Positions 28,001 through 34,073 of a stretch of 40,929 nt of DNA are shown piece by piece. The stretch is from a virus. The stretch is from IMG/VR virus record IMGVR_UViG_3300025133_000256, positions 1 through 40,929 of that record; one strand, given 5' to 3'. The position numbers and the translations under genes are program-made. The notes below the pieces were generated by a model. It worked only from the letters and a program-made list of their open reading frames with translations. It did no database searches and had not been told where the DNA came from. How positions within the stretch are numbered: position 1 is the first letter of the stretch; each line of letters starts with the position of its first letter.

Positions 28001-28529
28001 CAAGACTCCGTTGGAGTTGATTGATCCTGCGTTGGCGCTTGACAAGGACATGTCGGTTACGGATCGTATTCAGGTCATGTTGGGTAGTGTGGGTACTCAG
28101 ATTACACCGTTGATTAAGGCACCGTATGAGTGGAAAGCCAAGCAAAATTTGTGGAAGGGTTACAACTTTGATGGTCGGTATCAGCAGGTGCCCACTGCGT
28201 ATCGAAACATTCCGTTGTTGATGCCGATGTTGGATGCCCTTGGGTTGGCTGAGAAACAAAACGATGTTTGGTTGATGCGTGATTATGAACTGCATACGAT
28301 GGGGCAGTTGTTGCCTACGTTCACGGACATGCGGCGGCTGTTTCCGTCGGAGGAAAGGTACCAGCAGCGCACGCTGTCTACGTGGATGAGTTTCGCATTC
28401 GGTATGGGTTTGCGCACTAATACTTTGGAGGAACAACGGCGTGTGATAGAGTCTGCGTACTGGCAGCAAGTGGAAAAAATGGGGGACATGCGTCAGTTGC
28501 TGCAAGAAAGCCAAAACGAAAACCCGTAG
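19068..28529 (+). CDS. Giant polyvalent virion protein, 3153 aa
   Basis: One gene occupies almost a quarter of the genome. Visible parts: residues about 180-195, AGFAGDVALDPLTWLG; coiled coil about 775-885; a kinase-fold-like segment about 1215-1445, with a Gly-rich loop and FYVKKY, catalytic-loop-like LIGNLDAVGFAGDN (near 1409) and metal-site-like RLDNGSAF (near 1434), resembling HipA/FAM20-type kinases; FWKDPDVAD near 1741, shared with the 371-residue protein at 2850; a Nudix-like segment about 1815-1990 with REAYEQTGL near 1870 (first box Glu missing); a second coiled coil about 2460-2543; and a C-terminal region with MIAKPGFHMRNFFSATFMNF and LVPFYTWTKHALPL. Such large multidomain proteins are probably packaged and ejected. 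Domain calls are by motif only. Confidence 0.7.
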   Translation: MARPVTPKEDFRPRAAAAVKNINPRMPKRETMSIEPPPQSDLLKALGVELSADPASYYSGAGSTTWTPAAPMQEWRQQHAHDTMVANLDWQGKLAYDVGSAMTEGPFATALEYLLKPLTVAVTGTRLLVENVLRKRPEEGGLSWGDAWDKIGGTYTFGEMLADYDIWQEPENLKWARMAGFAGDVALDPLTWLGLVGKAIGIGAKLTGEGARVISGHAVRNAIIAHVGDDAGKVFGGIFRNTRLLDDNVMRGVADDLVKGTDNFVTRVSDDVVELDLNKLGGVVGPTDPLDTSLIMTLDNALIDDITKLYDAGARAIRRGATAVTDDEMRIAARHIAASQLDNSLRSPSQIATRAVDDVTAGTTRGYTNPWIVADEVEDLTFAFGWRVPFTGRVGKAIFRHKLQQPIGLKFWGSNTRAPFIGTWVRGVPQAARTVFFGRNIIGKGPVAKAAQMAGKATQEKVGTGYGGLIGWMKRGGRAPEIRQLMKTAMQEGDAVGVHHMKAFLHAAGRGDMAGRVVRQEMLRKVDAFFKEADVAGANSADLYHAIAGSEDAAARVGQELTDKGRLLMRDLRQSANEHGGQNFLGHSSDYVPRVLSEEARTYLEAKGRGLVNRSHKGHAYKESGFEQTRSYISKEEFDFLVDAQVAKGASPAEADAAVRASGRQHDFLGEDLYKAGSEMPSGEIAQDVEKQIADIMERHAISYSLFDEDLRVALSAYVDAISKRVGEVFTDTLMKKQGIFFDRTAMAVHIPDLRMTDAVMDVRSAASTLLRAETDLDHKLKVAIERFGKDQADAADSVVEARETLRVADESYKRAVEAHDVKAQEFLLLEQEVMFIEKRILDLEGRERGLRVDMEGAPFERLVEMEREVQEIVKVLDDLYKSKPMFELELSRLRASTYAVLTLEDKIYTVFGDQKTFEKFVGAFDEYVGGSVDEYAMAAARDGKKGFTPIRDTVAPAEAGVVDEAGNVVYQQASDVVGWELKVGDRVINSDEATQMLGNVEAIIADLDGTGLANWLGLEMHVRAKDATGIASSLSQVESARTILTDQVKRAVERLEKGIQHLGPDELVGSIPSPMNVTDSKRLMLTKLDELWKQANDPASNMLWDDIWPTVMKDPEFVNAASTYYGVFGDSRAVTTIPDGLALDQYIETAKISLRARAQHLETQLADAPVITATTPEGLIYENLTISDVVYIMRFQNEIIRAPHGSQMPFATDNIPISKLFADGEITGGWQGSGGMAFAEDAGSDLGVKGGSNEGYKIKYTLADGTIKRFYVKKYVDVAGSYPSGATADAARHRVSGEVLADRLYNEIVTGSAPASWYGQVDEGQFAGIWKATDWEDELVQGIHVPMTHQYREKMADGTYRIVQTYSEHPYGAIYDDVHDYITPETLDLTVHTPMSDLVGDQMATDMLIGNLDAVGFAGDNIGVNKMTGEVFRLDNGSAFHYRAQGELKGGSYDYRNVDEITGFFDLAFEGNQAKTISMWRQFRSTFDDVEGGIGMAAELSRQTDRLLAARTANGGWAKWVRKQLPDAPEEDIHMFVDWLETRTQKMAEQFGLTYNTGDDMIGEALARTGVGPAQIDEALTGTYGATQRTSERLGLRAWLSPKGGMSGVPESQALESFTITDAIDELLRNADNVGSQARDVEVVRHLWDLRESGILQRMLASRHALDIDDPTLMHAMFRSEIDETTFAAAEAGPKQASDVEDWMAQLSGDDLIEAQMLMKGQETPAGTVDEALPPLSHPFWKDPDVADTVSQFGRDAVEPEDYASWKIAEQQHEVAWNVEAGYKSAPEASAIRATEFLPKTADEVPWEQATNRYGVVIMDGVDSVYLRMPTNDPLTGQIDGGNRWTHSYGMQTRTAGMADENPMQVAVREAYEQTGLDVELVGFVPEVFHGAEQTHYFVGRVRAGTSSGRTVPTSDPQVHNQLLRLNHASGHGGYFAPHWLLGTNSANWIDQSAPNANIMAVVYDMVSSRYQHQFRVNLPHGASSIKVYGLPAHDRLRAAEAIVKQADGLDPRVPEQLTRLQGLQGEIENLLSGEGNAAGLFGTEGQYSHATTEHGQFDMMFDMYERVRDVDPDLWEGLLHDWRAGRAINTIEENTAASQKIKQGAKVVDTVTALEARGVFPEGMSWRHKMTFIGWLNTNSAYDGNIRSALHAMHDGVSVPLAQNPLQSLILTVEAAGGNLSRYEMYTKGLDNLAAQPTAQLKEDVLTFIASISNDSSKVGSGFSNRFDAEGAQVLNPFLGPQDRTGGRNILVQMGEYAHQFGAQHARETGPMAARATFKPIDTVQQYGGPLYTGRTRGWATAETPSHVPPDPTVLGGPTPRSPYAQEQLRAAVRTHARFLEAYRRSLSSGSLASDNNGYAVSVWFNQESARWNTAQGHSDNPTLANFMLTNPRAIMPDTIHTGGLVSELDKFRGQTGTRGSAEHDVFMNAEQFLKEYEEMANAQFVPREFDEAQQPDLLAALQQEKAEVLLDRDAANKALVLSRSELQTARNQVDALKKQRDWGRDHFDRADAALDLADERVAHAVKAQEQLEALRVSAAATPDDELADIFKDIAVAVSHIHMVTVNQVDQSISNALAWSIQGPKTVKAGARPSDYKHQARIMDGIFGEVGFPPSEVSEVGKDLQAGLEGIAKIRAGKAEGPFDTFVSDDEFWFPLRDFADREEVLEQLWMSGYKAFGSNSQGPEAMVEAMTAVTRFNAQGGWGEFLRHYDKVHNLLKGYMIAKPGFHMRNFFSATFMNFLHGVKFSSYRQFQRAYWKFQHDLAVEQGMTRRADSMKASMKKRGIWNNVNADDVAIVREMYEGNILGGSSGQVAAEFLQSPLEQGGFRRAWGTVNPFNSRNAPLRLSRNVGVGTETYVRGVLGFDVLKHSNGTVDDAFDAITKWHFDYSDLSAFESKVIKRLVPFYTWTKHALPLMIEQVGKNPAKMSMYLKAKRNIEHGQEKAGIVPPYFLRQGAIQLPFKFKGENMFVLPDLPFKTPLELIDPALALDKDMSVTDRIQVMLGSVGTQITPLIKAPYEWKAKQNLWKGYNFDGRYQQVPTAYRNIPLLMPMLDALGLAEKQNDVWLMRDYELHTMGQLLPTFTDMRRLFPSEERYQQRTLSTWMSFAFGMGLRTNTLEEQRRVIESAYWQQVEKMGDMRQLLQESQNENP

Positions 28530-28548
28530 GACACGGAGGCCAATAGGT

Positions 28549-29298
28549 ATGAAGTACGTATCGCGCACCCAATGGGGTGCGCTGGACACAGGGAAGCCCC
28601 TCAGAGCCTTCAGGAAGGCTCCTCAGGGCATCGTGGTGCATCACACGACAGGAGGTACCTCCAACCCTGCGGAGCGTGTCAGAGGCCACGACAGATACCA
28701 TGTTCATACGCGGGGGTGGACAACTATCGCATACAATTGGTTGGTGTCGGGTGACACGGGGGAAGTCTTTGAGGGTCGCGGCTGGCATGTAGGCGGTGCT
28801 ACACGCGGCTGGAATTCAAAGACTATTGCGATCTCATACATCGGGTCGGGAGATGACCTGACGGAGAAGGGGAAGGCTGCTATCCGTACAGTTGTGGACG
28901 AGATACAGCGCAAGTATGGGGGGAACCTGTGGATCAAATGCCACAGGGATTTCAAGAAGACCTACTGTCCCGCAGACGTACTCGCTAAGTGGATCAAAGA
29001 GGGTATGCAGGAGGAGGCAGAGAACCCTGCGGGTGTGGATTGGGACGGAATCGTCAAGTATTTAATAGACGTTGGTGCGAAAGTGCTGGCGCAACGTCCG
29101 TTGCGTAAGGGTTCTCGCGGCAAGTATGTGTCTATGGTACAGTCGCGGTTGAATGAGCGAAGCGGTGCTGGGCTGACTGTGGATGGTTCGTATGGACGTA
29201 AGACGAAGCGGGCGGTGTGGAAGTTTCAGTCTAAGTATTCGATCAAGGCCGACGGGATCGTCGGCCCGACAACATGGAGATACCTATGGGTAGTCTAG
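28549..29298 (+). CDS. Endolysin: N-acetylmuramoyl-L-alanine amidase with peptidoglycan-binding domain, 249 aa
   Basis: Cuts the amide bond between MurNAc and L-Ala of peptidoglycan. The N-terminal Amidase_2 domain spans about residues 1-150, with zinc ligands His31 or His32 (VVHHTTG), His132 (KCHRDF) and Cys140 (TYCPAD). The C-terminal PG_binding_1 domain, about 178-249, reads LRKGSRGKYVSMVQSRLNE, VDGSYGRKTKRAV and DGIVGPTTW. GGAGG lies 11 bases ahead of the ATG. No signal peptide is seen, so export needs a holin; a small membrane gene overlaps its end. Confidence 0.92.
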   Translation: MKYVSRTQWGALDTGKPLRAFRKAPQGIVVHHTTGGTSNPAERVRGHDRYHVHTRGWTTIAYNWLVSGDTGEVFEGRGWHVGGATRGWNSKTIAISYIGSGDDLTEKGKAAIRTVVDEIQRKYGGNLWIKCHRDFKKTYCPADVLAKWIKEGMQEEAENPAGVDWDGIVKYLIDVGAKVLAQRPLRKGSRGKYVSMVQSRLNERSGAGLTVDGSYGRKTKRAVWKFQSKYSIKADGIVGPTTWRYLWVV

Positions 29299-29438
29299 GA
29301 CGAAGTGAAATTATGAGTTTGGCTGCGCTTGCAGGCGTGGTGGTGCTGGCTGTGGTCGGCTCCATCGGTGGCGACGCAGCCGTTGCCTTTATCGGTGGCT
29401 TAGTGCTGAAGAATCCTGCTGGCGTATTGAAGCGTTGA
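29286..29438 (+). CDS. Small membrane protein, probable holin, 50 aa
   Basis: ATG at 29286 has GGAG seven bases upstream and overlaps the end of the endolysin gene by 13 bases. After nine polar residues the chain is hydrophobic from MSLAALAGVVVLAVVG through GGDAAVAFIGGLVL, giving one long or two short membrane helices, then a basic end (KNPAGVLKR). Position and topology fit a small holin, although no family signature is present. Confidence 0.6.
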   Translation: MGSLGRSEIMSLAALAGVVVLAVVGSIGGDAAVAFIGGLVLKNPAGVLKR

Positions 29439-29439
29439 C

Positions 29440-29748
29440 ATGGAGCAGGACGAGGTTGCCTTTGAGCAATGGCGTGCGGAAGAAGGCGATGCTATTGCGG
29501 CTGAGATTCAGGAGAGCCTGAAGGCCAGTTCCAGCGTGTTGAACGTGGACGATGGCAGTCATGCCGTGTGGCATGAGGGCAGTTTGGGTCTGCTATTGGT
29601 GCTTCCGTTTGAACACGCGATGGCTTTTTCGGCGGAGTCTCTTACGGGAGACTTTGAGAACAGTCCCTTGCACAGTTATGTGTTTTCCACGATCAGCGAG
29701 TTGATCGTTCGTGCGACTGCGATCATGGACTTTGACGAAATGGATTAA
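29440..29748 (+). CDS. Hypothetical acidic protein, 102 aa, last rightward gene
   Basis: The ATG is one base past the previous stop. An acidic N-terminal helix (EQDEVAFEQWRAEEGDAIAA) and a hydrophobic segment (LGLLLVLPFEHAMAF) are followed by a helical acidic end. It converges with the leftward gene ending at 29745, sharing four bases, so no terminator fits between the blocks. The hydrophobic stretch is too short for a certain membrane helix. A lysis accessory is possible but unproven. Confidence 0.6.
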   Translation: MEQDEVAFEQWRAEEGDAIAAEIQESLKASSSVLNVDDGSHAVWHEGSLGLLLVLPFEHAMAFSAESLTGDFENSPLHSYVFSTISELIVRATAIMDFDEMD

Positions 29749-30275
29749 CGCATTGACGGGTGGACGAACTGGTCGTTCAACGGCAGTCTCCACAAGTCCA
29801 TCGCTACCATGCATCCGATGATGCAGTAGCCGATGATGTCAGCGTGCGTGTCTGTAAGCGATTCATTGTTCGCTTCCGTACCTCGCTCCCAGAGATTCTC
29901 TAGGCGTGCGATCTTGTCGTGCAGGCGCACAAGCAGACCGTCCAGTCCGAACCTGTCGATGTTGTCGTACCCGTAGTCTTCCATCTTGCTACGCAGCAAC
30001 GGCAACACGGCTGAGGCTGACTCACTGTGGTCACCGAGGTCTAGCGTTATGATTGCGATTGCCTGAAACCAATTGCAGGCAATGTCTTCATGTACTTCCG
30101 CTCCGTAGTAACGGGCGGAGAAGTGGTCGTACTCATTGCGCAACACTCCCAGCGACGCATCAGGGTCAGCGTGGAAAGGGTGGCGTACCCCACGGGCACG
30201 TTTCATATCTATGCTGTTAGCCATCAGCCCTGCGGCTGCGTCCCACGTTTCAGGATTTATCCGTGGAATTTTCAT
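29745..30275 (-). CDS. DUF1599/Nmad1-like protein, 176 aa
   Basis: ATG at 30275 with AAGGAG seven bases upstream. The C-terminal half contains the pattern of the nucleotide-modification-associated Nmad1/DUF1599 family: KMEDYGYDNIDRFGLDGLL, VRLHDKIARLENLW, then ESLTDTHADIIGYCIIG. These proteins are all-helical and MazG-like, and probably bind or hydrolyse nucleotides in DNA-modifying or dNTP-managing systems. No base-modifying enzyme is visible nearby, so the substrate is unknown. It overlaps the preceding regulator gene by 26 bases. Confidence 0.7.
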   Translation of the reverse strand: MKIPRINPETWDAAAGLMANSIDMKRARGVRHPFHADPDASLGVLRNEYDHFSARYYGAEVHEDIACNWFQAIAIITLDLGDHSESASAVLPLLRSKMEDYGYDNIDRFGLDGLLVRLHDKIARLENLWERGTEANNESLTDTHADIIGYCIIGCMVAMDLWRLPLNDQFVHPSMR

Positions 30276-30585
30276 ATAAATACTCCTTCACTAGTGGGTG
30301 TTTAGATAATTCTTCACCCAGTTTACGTAATATTTGATCTCGTTTACGCGCCACTGTAGTCTTCGGAATACCCAATACTTCTTGGACAGTCCGCAGACTT
30401 AAGCGTTCAAACAGTAGCGCATTTATCATCCATGTATCCCTTTCGTCTAGTTGGTCGTACACGCTCAGTACGAGGTCGTGTAATTCTGCACGTTCTTCGG
30501 ACGAGAACCTCTCGTCCGTAGCGCCAAGTGACTCCTGCAACCACCCAAGGTGGGTGGGGTCAGTTGGTATTTCTTTGCGACTCAT
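30250..30585 (-). CDS. Sigma-70 region 4-like regulator, 111 aa
   Basis: The helix-turn-helix segment at residues about 50-90 (ERDTWMINALLFERLSLRTV, then EVLGIPKTTVARKRDQIL) matches sigma-factor region 4, the part that contacts the -35 element. No region 2 is present, so it is likely a class-switch regulator that acts with the host polymerase rather than a full sigma factor. It is a candidate reader of the repeated TTTACTCAGTACC or GGGACAC motifs. The gene contains a 9-bp palindrome at 30498-30518. Confidence 0.7.
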   Translation of the reverse strand: MSRKEIPTDPTHLGWLQESLGATDERFSSEERAELHDLVLSVYDQLDERDTWMINALLFERLSLRTVQEVLGIPKTTVARKRDQILRKLGEELSKHPLVKEYLYENSTDKS

Positions 30586-31009
30586 CTGCCCATACTAGCG
30601 TGGCAGGAATCGCATAGTATTCTTTTCCTTCAGGGAACGCCTTTACTTCAGCGCCCACGCATAATTTTTGTAACTGTCCGAGAGGTATGTTGGCGTGTCG
30701 ATCATTGGACGAATCGTATACAAACAAAACAACACGATGCATTCGATGCCACGACCGTAGCGCCTGCATCTTCTCCAACTTCAACTTCAACACCTGATCC
30801 GACCCAAGCCCCTGTACTTCTACAAAGGATTCAGAGGTCAAATAGTCAGGTGTGTACCGTATGCTAGGCGGCAACGAACCCATGTGAATCGGCGGACGAT
30901 TCAGCCCGTAGCGACAGAACTTACGGTCGCACAATTCCTCAAACTTGCGTTCCGAAATATCTCCCATCGTCTGAAAGCGATGCGAGAATGGCTGATCCGC
31001 AAATGACAT
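30560..31009 (-). CDS. PD-(D/E)XK-like nuclease, 149 aa
   Basis: The central region reads IRYTPDYLTSESFVEVQG, a PD...ExQ arrangement close to the PD-(D/E)XK nuclease core, with an N-terminal helix containing ERKFEELCDRKF. It is followed by HRVVLFVYDSS, the next strand of such folds. Replacement of the Lys by Gln is known in several subfamilies. Probably acts in DNA repair or resolution next to RusA. It overlaps the sigma-like gene by 26 bases. Confidence 0.5.
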   Translation of the reverse strand: MSFADQPFSHRFQTMGDISERKFEELCDRKFCRYGLNRPPIHMGSLPPSIRYTPDYLTSESFVEVQGLGSDQVLKLKLEKMQALRSWHRMHRVVLFVYDSSNDRHANIPLGQLQKLCVGAEVKAFPEGKEYYAIPATLVWADESQRNTN

Positions 31010-31013
31010 AGCG

Positions 31014-31409
31014 TCACACTTTCGTAGCGTCGATGTGAACGACCTGCTGGTCGTTCACGATAATACCAGCACGTTGAATACCATCCAAAGCCAACTTCAC
31101 ATAGTTGTCCAAGTCGCCACGCAAAGGAGTAGACCAATCCTCCACTGGCGTGATGGTAACCGCTGTATGTTCTTCCGTGAAGATCAACTCTACCCGAACT
31201 GGTCCGTCGAAGACGGGAGCGTCTTCTCCTACAGCCACAGCATACTCCGCCTCCGCGCGTACAGTCGTGGCAGGGGTGTACACACGACCCTTACGGGACA
31301 TACGAGGACGCCCCTTAGGCAAGGGGCGCCCCTCCACCAAGAACGAAAACTCAGTGGACGGTTGCACGTTGCTGTGCGTCGGTAACGAGTCGTTCGACTT
31401 GTCGGTCAC
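31014..31409 (-). CDS. rusA: RusA-like Holliday junction resolvase, 131 aa
   Basis: Cuts four-way junctions and branched replicative DNA, probably before packaging. PLPKGRPRMSRKGRVYTP and RGDLDNYVKLALDGI followed by VNDQQV contain the conserved RusA Asp residues (DLDN, and D of VND). I use the GTG at 31409, which has AGGAAGG at seven bases; a TTG farther upstream would put that site inside the gene. It overlaps the primase gene by 59 bases. It contains a 10-bp palindrome at 31035-31058 and another at 31309-31328. Confidence 0.85.
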   Translation of the reverse strand: MTDKSNDSLPTHSNVQPSTEFSFLVEGRPLPKGRPRMSRKGRVYTPATTVRAEAEYAVAVGEDAPVFDGPVRVELIFTEEHTAVTITPVEDWSTPLRGDLDNYVKLALDGIQRAGIIVNDQQVVHIDATKV

Positions 31410-32361
31410 AGTCTTGCCTTCCTGCAAACTTCGGTCCTTCGGCCCACCATGTACCTAGACGGGAATCCAAGTCCTTCGTCCATACCAAGATGTCGGTTGC
31501 TCCGTATCCTGCTTCCCACATAGCGCGAGCGAACCTGTTGAGGAATCCATGTCGTCCTCTGCCAGCGCCATGCGACTGAGTGTAGTACGAATGGGGACCG
31601 TCGTCGTACATCCTGCGTGCCACCCCTCGTAGGCGGGTGCCGTCAATCTTCATCAATGGCTCACGCGAGTACACTCGGGCAGGTGGCAGGTCAGGTGCTA
31701 CCCACAAGGCTGCTGCAATTTCCAACAGGTCAATCTTGACACGGGTATTTTCGGCGTCTATCACAAAGTTGTAGTAGTCAATCGGGTACCCGTTGTCGTC
31801 CACCATTTCCTGACGACCTTCAGGTCTAGCGCCACCATACGGTAGACGCATGTAGTTGCCCGGTGGACCGGGCAACGAGTCTTGCTTGGGGTACACGGCA
31901 TCGTATTTGATGCCAGCCATCTGGCACACCGCCTGCAATGCTCGTCGCATCGTAGGCGCTTCAACCCAGTCTTCGGCAAAGACCCATACGTGACAGCCCT
32001 TGGAGCGAGACAGTTCCACCCATCCCTGCATCGCTAGCGCCTGTAGCACGGTGGCTACGTTCTGCGCGTAGATGAGCGAGTCGTCGCCTTCGTCAATGTC
32101 GATGGCACCCCACATGCACTTCCACAATTCGGGTTTCATGTCAGGGTAAACTTTATGCCCGTCAACCTCTCGCCACCCACCGCATCCAGCGGCGTGAGTT
32201 TCTTCAGGGTCGTACACCATTGGGTACACCCCGATCATTTCCTCACCGCTGCGGTGGCGTGAAATCAGGTGTCGGTCTACGTGTTCCCATACACACCCGC
32301 CAGCGTCGCTGCCGTATGCGTATGGGAACCCTTCAAATAATTTCCAGATTGGTTCAGACAT
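31351..32361 (-). CDS. Archaeo-eukaryotic-type primase (AEP), 336 aa
   Basis: Makes primers for phage replication. WGAIDIDEGD (Asp88, Asp90) is the DxD metal site, SRSKGCHVWVF at 118-128 is the SxH motif with His124, and GNYMRLPYGG near 168 follows the third motif. Cysteines around residues 23-82 could bind zinc. The C-terminal half (LNRFARAMWEAGYGATDI) is helical. Its start lies inside the last codons of the ATPase gene (ATGTCTGA), so the two are coupled. Contains a GTTGCCCGG/CCGGGCAAC palindrome at 31855-31876. Confidence 0.8.
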   Translation of the reverse strand: MSEPIWKLFEGFPYAYGSDAGGCVWEHVDRHLISRHRSGEEMIGVYPMVYDPEETHAAGCGGWREVDGHKVYPDMKPELWKCMWGAIDIDEGDDSLIYAQNVATVLQALAMQGWVELSRSKGCHVWVFAEDWVEAPTMRRALQAVCQMAGIKYDAVYPKQDSLPGPPGNYMRLPYGGARPEGRQEMVDDNGYPIDYYNFVIDAENTRVKIDLLEIAAALWVAPDLPPARVYSREPLMKIDGTRLRGVARRMYDDGPHSYYTQSHGAGRGRHGFLNRFARAMWEAGYGATDILVWTKDLDSRLGTWWAEGPKFAGRQDCDRQVERLVTDAQQRATVH

Positions 32362-33352
32362 CGAAGCCGTCCAAGTTCATCTGCTCCCACGTTACGCCCG
32401 GTTCCAGTAGTCTGCCACTCGGGTGGATGGTGAGGTTCACCTCTGCCTTTTCACCTTCGCCTGCCTTGTTCTTGTGTAGGCCCACGCTGACTTCATCTTC
32501 GTAGTAGCGGCGTACGTCTTCCTCTAGGCTAACGTCGTCCCATCGGCGCCATGTTTCTATGACGAAGTGGCTTTCGCTGGTGGAGGCGTATCGACCTGAG
32601 TCGATGCCGCCTGCTCGTCCGCGATTGCCTGCTCCTCTGCCTGATTGGTGGACTACGACTCCGATTACTCGCCAGTCGGATACCAGTTGCTTGAAGGATT
32701 CAATTTTTGCTTGCACGCTGGCGTGGTCATTTGGTCCACCTCCACGTATTAATTCTAAATAATCATATACAAGCACCTGTGGACGTTGACCGTCCCACAG
32801 TTGCGCCGACGCAATCCGCATCGCCTTGTCCAGATCATCCACAGACATACCCGTGGACTCAAAGTGCAGGTTGGTTTCATTCGCCATGATCTCGCTTGTG
32901 CGCTCCCATGCCACTTCGTCACCACGGATAAGGCGACCGAGCCAATCCTTCTGGCTGATCTCCAAACGCATAGCCGTGTACCGCCCCCAAAACATTGATT
33001 CAGTTTCATCGGGGCTAACCCACAGCGTCCTGTGGTTGCGGTTACGTGCAGCCATGTTCATAGCCAGCAACGTCTTACCAGTGTGCGTCTTGCCGATCAG
33101 GGTCACCAACTGACCTGCACGGGCACCACCTAGCGTGGCTTCGTCAAACCCTCGTATTCCAAACTTCCATTCTCCTCCTGCACTCAGGTCTGTTCGCATC
33201 CGTGACATTTGCTCAGTCTTGGGGGTGTACAACCGCTTCAAGTCAGCAGATGTAATGCCCTCAATCTCAGCCGCCGCTGGGGCGGGAGCAGCCTTAGCCG
33301 CTCCCGCCCCTACCAGCCTCATTGCGTCTTCAAGGCTTAGACGCTCAGGCAA
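32354..33352 (-). CDS. RecA/DnaB-fold replicative ATPase/helicase, 332 aa
   Basis: Hexameric RecA-fold ATPase. GKTHTGKT at 87-94 is Walker A, VSPDETES near 112 a motif 1a region, VLVYDYLELI at 193-202 Walker B, and VVVHQSGRG later a sensor-like strand. It resembles phage DnaB/RadA-type helicases but lacks a long N-terminal domain. I set the start at TTG 33352, overlapping the previous stop; an ATG at 33322 is the alternative and neither has a strong ribosome site. It precedes the primase gene, giving a helicase-primase pair. Confidence 0.75.
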   Translation of the reverse strand: MPERLSLEDAMRLVGAGAAKAAPAPAAAEIEGITSADLKRLYTPKTEQMSRMRTDLSAGGEWKFGIRGFDEATLGGARAGQLVTLIGKTHTGKTLLAMNMAARNRNHRTLWVSPDETESMFWGRYTAMRLEISQKDWLGRLIRGDEVAWERTSEIMANETNLHFESTGMSVDDLDKAMRIASAQLWDGQRPQVLVYDYLELIRGGGPNDHASVQAKIESFKQLVSDWRVIGVVVHQSGRGAGNRGRAGGIDSGRYASTSESHFVIETWRRWDDVSLEEDVRRYYEDEVSVGLHKNKAGEGEKAEVNLTIHPSGRLLEPGVTWEQMNLDGFDV

Positions 33353-34073
33353 TTGCCGCCAACCAGTTCTGCGGGTCAATCGCTTCTGGACGCTCACCCC
33401 ATGTGAATGGGCTGTGCTTGACCAGCCCACCGAAGTAACCGCTCTTGTTGGCAAGCGTGTGGTTGCCTTCACCCTGAACCACGGTATGTGTACCGTCTTC
33501 GTTCAGGGTAGTGCCACGCTTAATCTTGAAGTCACCAAGTCCGCACTTGCCGTTCTTGGTGATGGGAATGTCCTTGCCACGCATGGACTCTGCCCAGTAG
33601 TCGTCAGGGAACTGACGGCTACCTGCGGCGAACAACTTTCGGATCGCCTGATTGTCCATGAACGCTGACTGCTGTGACGCATACTCAATGCCAATGGCAC
33701 GTTCATGCATGAACAGTTTGTTGACTGCCGCATACTCGCTGTCGTCAATGTACAACGACGGCCTACCCGACGGCGCAGCCTGCTGCACAGGCTGTGCCTG
33801 CGGGAAGGCTTCCACGACGGTCGCTATGGCAGTCGCTGTTGCATCCGTTACGTTGACGGCAGGCTGTACGTCTGCGACTGGCTGATCCAGCAACGTCCGC
33901 TTCACCTCCGACAACCCTTGCGCCAGAGCGATAGCGTTATCTACTGCCATCGTCACGGCCACACCTTCGTCGCCGTTGTTGATTTCAGCGACGGTCAGTT
34001 CAACCGCAACCTTCATCAACACCTGCGCTTCAATTGATGCCCTTTCACTAGGGCTTAGTGGCGTAAATGCCAT
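33345..34073 (-). CDS. Hypothetical recombination/replication accessory protein, 242 aa
   Basis: ATG at 34073 overlaps the TAA of the Cas4-like gene (TAATG) and has GAAAGGAAA upstream. Residues 1-60 are helical (SPSERASIEAQVLMKVAVEL), followed by an Ala/Val/Thr linker with PQAQPVQQAAPSGRP and a C-terminal Gly-rich beta part (NGKCGLGDFKIKRGTTLN, GYFGGLVKHSPFTWGE). No family is recognised. Its place between nuclease and helicase would fit a ssDNA-binding or adaptor protein, but that is inference. Confidence 0.65.
   Translation of the reverse strand: MAFTPLSPSERASIEAQVLMKVAVELTVAEINNGDEGVAVTMAVDNAIALAQGLSEVKRTLLDQPVADVQPAVNVTDATATAIATVVEAFPQAQPVQQAAPSGRPSLYIDDSEYAAVNKLFMHERAIGIEYASQQSAFMDNQAIRKLFAAGSRQFPDDYWAESMRGKDIPITKNGKCGLGDFKIKRGTTLNEDGTHTVVQGEGNHTLANKSGYFGGLVKHSPFTWGERPEAIDPQNWLAAIA

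Noticed and set aside
28549-29438. Complete lysis cassette with holin, endolysin and spanins
   Set aside because: Only the amidase and one small membrane protein are supported. No spanin-like lipoprotein pair is visible, as expected if the host is Gram-positive.
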